A program made the position numbers and the translations under genes. This document shows, piece after piece, positions 1 to 4,727 of a stretch of DNA of 7,038 nt. Numbering within the stretch: position 1 is the stretch's first letter; each line of letters opens with the position of its first letter. The notes under the pieces were generated by a model. The model made no database searches and was not told where the DNA came from. It saw only the letters and a list, made by a program, of their open reading frames with translations. The stretch is from PVC group bacterium (lineage in GTDB: Bacteria > Verrucomicrobiota > Kiritimatiellia > CAIKKV01 > PXCX01): assembly GCA_003567575.1 (NCBI GenBank), contig PWZG01000326.1:1-7038 (forward strand), read 5' to 3'.

Positions 1-53
1 AACCTAATCCGGCTGATTGCAGCCTACCCCATGCCCCATGGAGGTTGATTCCC

Positions 54-169
54 CTATACACAACGGCCGCAGCGGGCAGCGGGCAATTTTTTGTCTGGCA
101 CTATGGCTACGCTATACACAACGGTCGCAGCGGGCGGCGGGCGATGTTTTGTCTGGCACTAAGGCTACG
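54..169. repeat. Two-copy 58-bp direct tandem repeat
   Basis: Positions 54-111 and 112-169 are head-to-tail copies of a 58-base unit that begins CTATACACAACGG and ends GGCTACG. By eye they differ at 5 of 58 positions, with no insertion or deletion. Inside the first unit AGCGGGC is itself repeated back to back. Neither flank continues the pattern, so there are exactly two copies here. The unit length is not a multiple of three and no gene covers it. The origin is unknown: replication slippage of an intergenic element or a remnant of a dispersed repeat are both possible. Confidence 0.9.
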
Positions 170-200
170 CCATCGGCGGCTTTCAGCCTGAGATTTTCGG

Positions 201-229
201 TTGCATTCCCCATCGCTCAGTGCTATAAA
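201..229 (+). promoter_or_regulatory. Possible extended -10 promoter
   Basis: TATAAA at 224-229 is preceded by TG and one base, giving an extended -10 element. A weak -35-like TTGCAT lies at 201-206, 17 bases upstream. Transcription would start near 236 and reach the HAD gene after a leader of about 280 bases. That long leader makes it uncertain whether this promoter serves the HAD gene or a lost gene in between. Confidence 0.35.
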
Positions 230-514
230 TTCACTTACGAGGTCAAGGGATGTTTTGTGGCGTGCCCCCGAAGACAGGGAAGAGACGGCATTAATGTGTT
301 CGCGAAATCAAAATGTTAATCGAAGCCGTCCATGTCCGACAAATTCTTGCACTCGTCTACGCAAACACTTCACTCATGCGCGGATTGCCGACAACTTGGA
401 GCAGCCCAAGCTGACAGACGTGGTGGATGCGGTCATCACCCTGCGCCGCCCAAAGCCATGAATAGCCAAAGCCAAGCATGGCATACGTTACGAAGTTTCG
501 GAGGCAGAATATTG

Positions 515-1090
515 ATGGACGGATTGGGCGGCATTATTTTTGATATGGACGGTACCCTGACGGTCCCGACATTGGATTTCGCCGCGATACGGCGGGAGAT
601 CGACGCCGGTCCCGGCGATCTAGTGACTTGGATATCAACGCGCTCCCCTCCCGAACGGGAGCGAGCCTGGGCGGTGATCCGCCGACACGAGGAACATGCC
701 ATTCGCGAGATGCGCCTACAGGAGGGCGCCGCGGAACTACTCCAGCGCTGTCGGCGACATGATCTGCGCCTTGGGATAGTGACACGTAACGCGCAACGCA
801 GTGTCGATGCGCTCTGCCGCATGTGCCGGATAGCCTTCGATGTTGTCGTCACACGCGATTTCCCTTTTCTGAAACCTCACCCGGAACCGGTCCGGCACAT
901 TGCCCGGGCATGGAATCTGCCGCCATCCGCAACCCTTGTCGTCGGTGATTATCTCTACGACATTCAGAGCGGACGCGCCGCCGGCGCCCGCACTTGCTTC
1001 TTCCGAAACCCCGGTCTTGCCGATTTCAGCGCGGAAGCGGATTTCACCGTCGGTTCCATGACAGAGCTGGAAGCGCTACTGTGGGAATAA
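515..1090 (+). CDS. HAD-superfamily hydrolase, phosphoglycolate-phosphatase-like
   Basis: Predicted cytoplasmic Mg2+-dependent phosphatase of 191 residues with all four HAD motifs: motif I DMDGTLT with nucleophile D10 and acid/base D12; motif II IVTRN around T90; motif III FLKPHPEP with K120; motif IV GDYLYDI with D145 and D149. A helical cap fits residues about 20-80, typical of subfamily I, to which phosphoglycolate phosphatases and beta-phosphoglucomutases belong; the length is slightly short for that group. The substrate cannot be read from sequence. I chose ATG 515 because GGAGG at 500-504 lies 10 bases upstream and motif I then sits at the N-terminus as usual; the frame is open back to an ATG at 332, but that extension is Cys/His/Gln-rich and unlike the family. 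The gene converges on the kinase-like gene, with 15 bases between the two stop codons. Confidence 0.9.
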   Translation: MDGLGGIIFDMDGTLTVPTLDFAAIRREIDAGPGDLVTWISTRSPPERERAWAVIRRHEEHAIREMRLQEGAAELLQRCRRHDLRLGIVTRNAQRSVDALCRMCRIAFDVVVTRDFPFLKPHPEPVRHIARAWNLPPSATLVVGDYLYDIQSGRAAGARTCFFRNPGLADFSAEADFTVGSMTELEALLWE

Positions 1091-1105
1091 GGTGTAGATA
1101 TGGCA

Positions 1106-1792
1106 TCAAAACACGGGCTGTCCGCTATCGCGGAATGATTCCATGGCGTTCCAGCATTCCGTAGCGTAACGTTGCGCTCCGCGGGGGTCCTTGCGGAGTG
1201 CGCTCATAGAAATCACAATGTATTTCTGGTGTTCATACAAAAGATAAAAAAAACGGCGCACGGCTGCCGCCTCATGCCGGTTGTCGACCTTGCGGCCGTA
1301 ACCCTCCCAGAAAGCCGGCTGGGTGACGCCGCAATATTCCGCATAACCGTAGCGATCGTGCGGATCGGCGAGATCGTGGATTTGCGCGACATAGTCTCCC
1401 CATTCCCGCAGCGCGCGCCGCTGTCCGGCGGAATCGAGACCGGCGGCACTCAGCGGTTCCCCGTCAAGACAGGGCATGATCAGGTAATCGCGATCAATCT
1501 GCCGCCGCGAAAAATCGTACGCTGTGATCTCCGGCACGGGAACGTTGGTTTCGGACCGTAGACGTTGGTGAATGGCCGGTTCCCGGCGCATCATGCGCCG
1601 TTTGTAAAACAGTTGCAGCAACGAATCAGAAGGGGCCACCCGCAATACGTACCGTTCGTTATTCCCGTTGTCGATCGCGAACGTTTCCGAGAAACGGCCG
1701 GCGCCAAACGGTTTGCACTGCCATCCTCCGACCAGTTTCCGAGAGAGCAGATATTCCGAGAGAGCGGCAGCTTGTTCTGGAGCAACCGTCAC
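1106..1792 (-). CDS. APH-fold kinase relative lacking its catalytic core (putative pseudokinase or gene remnant)
   Basis: The 228-residue product resembles the aminoglycoside phosphotransferase (APH/choline kinase-like) superfamily in its N-lobe: glycine-rich GAGRFSETF at 30-38, the beta-strand YVLRVAP at 48-54, the helix-C-like glutamate in RREPAIHQRL near 72, and the hinge YLIMPCLDGEPL at 103-114. A C-terminal family-like segment follows at once (FWEGYGRK at 161-168, then FFYLLYEHQKYIVIS near 181-195). The region normally between them, with the HGD/HWD-type catalytic loop and the second metal-binding aspartate, is absent, and no HxD loop is visible. Members are usually about 300 residues or more, so roughly 90 residues seem lost in frame. 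The start is GTG, overlapping the upstream TGA by 4 bases, with AAGGAG 13 bases upstream, suggesting coupled translation with the ceramidase-like gene. It may bind a ligand without phosphorylating it, or be a decaying gene that happens to stay open. Confidence 0.7.
   Translation of the reverse strand: MTVAPEQAAALSEYLLSRKLVGGWQCKPFGAGRFSETFAIDNGNNERYVLRVAPSDSLLQLFYKRRMMRREPAIHQRLRSETNVPVPEITAYDFSRRQIDRDYLIMPCLDGEPLSAAGLDSAGQRRALREWGDYVAQIHDLADPHDRYGYAEYCGVTQPAFWEGYGRKVDNRHEAAAVRRFFYLLYEHQKYIVISMSALRKDPRGAQRYATECWNAMESFRDSGQPVF
1123..1203 (-). other. Two consecutive inverted repeats at the 3' end of the minus-strand operon
   Basis: The first is CGCTA (1123-1127), three unpaired bases, then CGGAATG (1131-1137), a 17-base loop, CATTCCG (1155-1161) and TAGCG (1162-1166): 12 pairs with one bulge. 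The second is GCGC+TCCGC (1174-1182), a 10-base loop, GCGGA (1193-1197), a 2-base bulge and GCGC (1200-1203). Both lie inside the end of the kinase-like coding sequence. No T-tract follows, so they are not classic intrinsic terminators. They could fold in the transcript and stabilise or pause it, since only 15 bases separate the two converging stop codons. Confidence 0.4.
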
Positions 1793-3357
1793 GACAATGC
1801 GTCGACTCCTTCTTGCGGTGCCGGTGATGTTCCGGCATGGAGCGCCTGCAGCCGGTGGACGGTCTCGTCAACCAGTTCCTGACCGCCTTTCGGCGAGACC
1901 AGGTTGCAATACCGGCTTGCGCTGTATCCCTTGCCGCAGGCACCGCGTTCGGTGGCCAGATAGGTGCCTCCGTCAGCGCCGGGAACGCCGGCAAGCTGAA
2001 CAATGAACGTTTGCGTGAAAGGACTGCGTGCCTGGATACGATGCATGAAATCCATGTACAATTCAAAGCGGTTTGATGCGAACGCGATATCGCCGATCCG
2101 CGCCACATGCAATTCCATCGGCAGTTTCGGTTCGCGATCCTGCGTGTCGAACCGTTCCAGAATGCGGCGACACCGCTTCCGGCCGGCCAACAGGATGGAA
2201 TCATGCATCAGACGCTCGCGCGGCGTACCATCCTGTTTGAAATCCTGCTTCATCAGTCCATCCAATTGTACGCGTTCCGCATCGGCTTCTTCCGGCGTAA
2301 TCAAGCGTTTGCTGAGATGTACGGTATCCACCCAATGCGTGATGGGAAGTTCAGTCTGAATATCCTGTTTTGCCCATGAAAACACTTCCGTGAAAGCTGC
2401 GGCGATGCGCTCCGCAATATCGCGACGCGCGTTGCGCTCGGTGATCGGTTCCTGTTCGGAACCGTATTTGAGTTGGAATCGGCGTGCCTGGGCGTTCTTG
2501 TAATGCAGAATCCGGGGCGCCAGATCGCCCCCGGCGGCGCATTGCGCCAGAATGTGAATATCCCCATACTCCGCCCTGATAGTTTCCCGAACTTCATTCC
2601 AGAACGAGGACGACAGCATCCATTCGCCTTCAGAGTTCTGCGACGGACAGGGAACGTTGATGACGGCGCCGGTAAGGTTGCCTGAAGCATCGAAAGTATA
2701 CAACAGATTGATAAAATGGTCGGTGCCGGCTTCGTAATGACTGAACTGGGGATCATTCGTGTTGCCATACATGCGGGCATGACCGTTGACGCCGTGCGTC
2801 GAGTCGACAACCGCGCCTGGACGTTTCGATACATCATCGAAGTAAACCGTGCGCCGGCTGTGTCCGACAACGGCGAACCCATAACCATAGGCAATCCCGC
2901 CGCCGGCGCGATGGTTGTAAGCTTCCTCAATCGCGTCCACCGTTTGCCGGCAGAAAAATTCACGGTACTCATCGTTGGATGCTACCGCGAATCCATCCAG
3001 AGGTAATTCGTTGAAACCGGACGTCACCGACCCCGTGCCTTTTGCGGATTTTTGATCCCCGTAAACGCTGGGTCCCGTATGCGTATGGGTCGCATTCATC
3101 AAAATCTTATCCACGGGAATGGCGGGATTCCGTTCGGCGACCCTTGCGCGGATTTCGTCCAGTAAATGATTGCGAATGACCACGATATCGGCGGATACAA
3201 AAATCACTAGATCCATATCGTTGTCGATGACCAGCACGTTCACGGTGACAGGATCGAAGACACCCTGCGATATGCGGACGTGAAACTGACCGGGGATGGA
3301 TACCGGTTTTTCCGTGCTGACATCACGGGATGCCCAGCCAATGCGTAATTTACTCAT
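1789..3357 (-). CDS. Neutral/alkaline ceramidase-like hydrolase domain protein
   Basis: This 522-residue protein has the look of the neutral/alkaline non-lysosomal ceramidase N-terminal domain family, zinc amidases that in characterised members split ceramide into sphingosine and fatty acid. It opens with the family-like RIGWASRDVSTEKPVSIPGQ, carries the hallmark NATHTHTGP at 88-96 (zinc-binding histidine and neighbours), GHSRRTVYF at 165-173, CAAGGDLAPR at 273-282, FASNRFELY at 426-434 (likely the zinc glutamate region) and YLATERG...GKGYSA at 466-480. The segment AVINVPCPSQ (231-240) aligns where characterised enzymes carry another zinc histidine, and none is present there. No signal peptide or membrane segment is visible, whereas many ceramidases are secreted, so a cytoplasmic role on another substrate is plausible. 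ATG 3357 is preferred over an in-frame TTG at 3399 because AAAGG lies 8 bases before it. It sits between the regulator-like and kinase-like genes on one strand. Confidence 0.8.
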   Translation of the reverse strand: MSKLRIGWASRDVSTEKPVSIPGQFHVRISQGVFDPVTVNVLVIDNDMDLVIFVSADIVVIRNHLLDEIRARVAERNPAIPVDKILMNATHTHTGPSVYGDQKSAKGTGSVTSGFNELPLDGFAVASNDEYREFFCRQTVDAIEEAYNHRAGGGIAYGYGFAVVGHSRRTVYFDDVSKRPGAVVDSTHGVNGHARMYGNTNDPQFSHYEAGTDHFINLLYTFDASGNLTGAVINVPCPSQNSEGEWMLSSSFWNEVRETIRAEYGDIHILAQCAAGGDLAPRILHYKNAQARRFQLKYGSEQEPITERNARRDIAERIAAAFTEVFSWAKQDIQTELPITHWVDTVHLSKRLITPEEADAERVQLDGLMKQDFKQDGTPRERLMHDSILLAGRKRCRRILERFDTQDREPKLPMELHVARIGDIAFASNRFELYMDFMHRIQARSPFTQTFIVQLAGVPGADGGTYLATERGACGKGYSASRYCNLVSPKGGQELVDETVHRLQALHAGTSPAPQEGVDALS

Positions 3358-3503
3358 GTTGATTGCCTTTAATTGTACCTTCAGGTTGCGCAACGCCAAC
3401 GTCTTTCGATGTCCCGCACGTCCCCTCCACCCCCGGGGGGATAAGGGTCAGCCCCGCGTGGTTTGGGCGGCGTCCGTATCGCCGATGTGTTGGGCGTCCT
3501 TCC

Positions 3504-3773
3504 TCAATGTTCGAATACGATATTCCTCGCTTCCACACCGGTCACCGCGTTCAAATCCGATTGTGCCGCGACCATGCATTTTTCGGAACCGATGAATTCA
3601 AGGATAATCAAACCGTTGGGCGATGTTGCCCGGCCATTAGCTTCATGCAATCCGATCCGCGTCTTGATGTGTTTCCCGTACTGTGTCAGTATTTCCTGCA
3701 CGCGCGCGGCTTGTTTCAGGCGATTGGTGACATGTACGGCAAGAATCATGTGGTCTTCGCTGAGTTTTTTCAT
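3504..3773 (-). CDS. Small ferredoxin-fold protein resembling the iron-only hydrogenase system regulator (TM1266-like) family
   Basis: The 89-residue product has an apparent beta-alpha-beta-beta-alpha-beta order: strand HMILAVHVT (8-16), helix about 18-31, strand HIKTRIGLHE (35-44), strand GLIILEFIG (54-62), helix about 64-77, and strand GVEARNIVFEH (79-89). The pattern 'TRIGLHEA ... GLIIL' and the final 'GVEA..IVF' recall TM1266-type proteins, an ACT/NikR-C-like fold often annotated as iron-only hydrogenase system regulators. Such proteins are thought to bind small ligands as oligomers; there is no DNA-binding domain here, so direct transcription control is not supported. No hydrogenase gene is in the window. 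ATG 3773 has a strong AAAGGAG 8 bases upstream; the longer in-frame start at 3944 lies upstream of the likely promoter and is rejected. It is the first gene of the minus-strand cluster, 146 bases before the ceramidase-like gene. Confidence 0.7.
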   Translation of the reverse strand: MKKLSEDHMILAVHVTNRLKQAARVQEILTQYGKHIKTRIGLHEANGRATSPNGLIILEFIGSEKCMVAAQSDLNAVTGVEARNIVFEH

Positions 3774-3833
3774 TTCCCGATCTCCTTTGTGTTGGTTGTT
3801 TGAACGATGCAATTCCCGAGCAGGCTTTCCGTG

Positions 3834-3862
3834 CTTATACCAAACACGACGCAGGAATTCAA
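3834..3862 (-). promoter_or_regulatory. Extended -10 promoter of the minus-strand operon
   Basis: Read on the minus strand: -35 TTGAAT (3862-3857), a spacer of exactly 17 bases, and -10 TATAAG (3839-3834), preceded by TGG, which gives an extended -10 element. The expected start site is near 3827, leaving a leader of about 54 bases to ATG 3773 with its AAAGGAG site. The boxes match the sigma70 consensus at 4/6 and 5/6. Confidence 0.6.
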
Positions 3863-3869
3863 GAGGCAA

Positions 3870-3900
3870 TCCGAAAGTGATATGCGCCCTCCGAAAGCGA
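3870..3900 (-). promoter_or_regulatory. Direct-repeat operator, likely activator site
   Basis: The 11-base motif TC[AG]CTTTCGGA occurs twice in the same orientation on the minus strand, at 3880-3870 and 3900-3890, with a period of 20 bases, close to two helical turns. The nearer copy ends 7 bases from the -35 box, so the sites centre near -48 and -68 from the predicted start. This layout is known for activators that bind as tandem half-sites, for instance AraC-family proteins. The binding protein is not encoded in the window. Confidence 0.5.
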
Positions 3901-4219
3901 AGAATCATTATCCTGTCGGCCAAGCGTTGCGGTGACATGGGCAAAATCGGACCGCGGGATCTCCGTGATATTGGTTTTTACCTAGACGAAACGGCCCCAC
4001 CCAGTATTCTGATGAGTTCGTGAATATTTGCGCATAAACACGGCATAACAGTAGCGGCATCCGTGTCCGCAACCGATGTATGGATTGATCACATACGCAA
4101 CGCCGGTAATGCGGGCTCGGACAAGCGCGGATTTCGTCGTAATCTCTGTGATATGCATTGCGGAAATTCCAGCCGAATCCGCACCTTATGGCAAAACTTC
4201 ATTGAACGACACTTCTGAT

Positions 4220-4248
4220 TTGACAACACCGGCTTTTTCCCGTTAAAT
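4220..4248 (+). promoter_or_regulatory. Sigma70-type promoter for the plus-strand unit
   Basis: A perfect -35 TTGACA (4220-4225) is followed after 17 bases by -10 TTAAAT (4243-4248, 4/6 match). Transcription would begin near 4255, giving a leader of about 53 bases to the AGGAGGT site and ATG 4308. Confidence 0.6.
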
Positions 4249-4307
4249 GCAGCGAAGTATTGATGTTTCCCGGTTTTCATGATTCCTATTGAGGAGGTAC
4301 AGGTTCC

Positions 4308-4727
4308 ATGCATCATCAACCGACAATCGATCCCTCCGTCCGTTGCCGACGTTACCTTGAACGGGCGGGCGCACCGGATGCGTCCTCCCAACGTCCCGGT
4401 TGGGCCCCGTTACTGGCCCGTCTCTGGGTCAATGACCAGCCCGGTGCCGCAGCCTGGATTCGAGCGCTGATTGCGGAATGCGATCAGCATCAGGATTGCA
4501 CCGATTTCCGTTTGAACCTGTTGATGGGATTGGGCGAAGCGGACGGACCGGCACCGGGACATATCGGCGATTTCGTGGCGACGACGGCCTGGCGTCCCCC
4601 CGAATGGCTGGTACGATTGGCCCTTGCCCTTGAGCCATCCATGGTGAACCGGGAACGACACCGGCAACCCGGAAAACTACATTATACCTGCCATAGTATT
4701 TTTTGGAAGTTCCTATCATGTATTTGA
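4308..4727 (+). CDS. Unrecognised short protein, probably the truncated N-terminus of a larger gene
   Basis: The start is well defined: AGGAGGT at 4292-4298 lies 9 bases before ATG 4308, under a good promoter. The 139-residue product has no signal peptide. Residues 31-75 look helical and ordered (WAPLLARLWVNDQPGAAAWI, then CTDFRLNLLMGLGEADG), and a segment near 97-110 (PPEWLVRLALALEP) also looks like a real fold. After about residue 125 the DNA turns AT-rich and the last residues (TCHSIFWKFLSCI) read through the next gene's ribosome binding site, ending 10 bases inside the next gene. This suggests the original gene continued and its 3' part was deleted, the frame then running to a chance stop. 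I do not recognise the family; an alpha-helical toroid-type or carbohydrate-related protein is only a guess. Confidence 0.55.
   Translation: MHHQPTIDPSVRCRRYLERAGAPDASSQRPGWAPLLARLWVNDQPGAAAWIRALIAECDQHQDCTDFRLNLLMGLGEADGPAPGHIGDFVATTAWRPPEWLVRLALALEPSMVNRERHRQPGKLHYTCHSIFWKFLSCI

Larger units (their letters stand above)
1..514. other. Non-coding or decayed region upstream of the HAD gene
   Basis: No intact gene is convincing in this 514-base stretch. Open frames are short, overlap one another in different frames and match no family I recognise. The left part is a 58-bp tandem duplication; 58 is not a multiple of three, so it would shift any reading frame crossing it, which argues against coding there. 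A possible promoter lies at 201-229. From about 313 to 461 two frames look weakly protein-like: 313-414 begins MLIEAVHVRQILALVYANTS, and a second frame ending at 461 contains DNLEQPKLTDVVDAV. Together they could be the remains of a frameshifted gene tail, but I cannot name the parent gene. Confidence 0.5.
3774..4307. other. Divergent intergenic regulatory region
   Basis: This 534-base gap separates two divergent transcription units. It contains a minus-strand promoter at 3834-3862, a pair of direct repeats at 3870-3900, and a plus-strand promoter at 4220-4248. Several short open frames cross it but none has a ribosome binding site with a recognisable product. The middle part (about 3905-4215) holds only weak symmetric motifs: ACACGG/CCGTGT at 4038-4066, GTATG/CATAC at 4078-4096, and GCGGATTTCG/CGAATCCGC at 4127-4182. 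Confidence 0.6.

Noticed and set aside
54..169. The 58-bp units as integron attC sites
   Set aside because: Length is in the attC range but the GTTRRRY/RYYYAAC core sites and the expected internal pairing are not present.
17..461. Overlapping short open frames at 17-319 and 201-461 as genes
   Set aside because: The first spans a 58-bp tandem repeat whose unit is not a multiple of three, neither has a convincing ribosome binding site, and neither product is recognisable.
332..514. N-terminal extension of the HAD protein to ATG 332
   Set aside because: The extra residues are unlike the family, and a GGAGG site fits ATG 515, which places the DMDGT motif at the usual N-terminal position.
1659..2972. 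Minus-strand open frames at 1659-2204 and 2301-2972
   Set aside because: They overlap the ceramidase-like gene on the same strand in another frame, and their Arg/Ser/Pro-rich products look like out-of-frame shadows.
3372..3399. Promoter TTGGCG-16-TACAAT on the minus strand just before the ceramidase-like gene
   Set aside because: The start site would fall on the Shine-Dalgarno sequence, and the -35 box is weak.
3430..3440. CCCCCGGGGGG palindrome as a terminator between the regulator-like and ceramidase-like genes
   Set aside because: There is no loop for a hairpin and no T-tract on either side.
3774..3944. N-terminal extension of the 89-residue protein to a start at 3944
   Set aside because: It would cover the predicted promoter and operator and lie upstream of the strong AAAGGAG site for ATG 3773.
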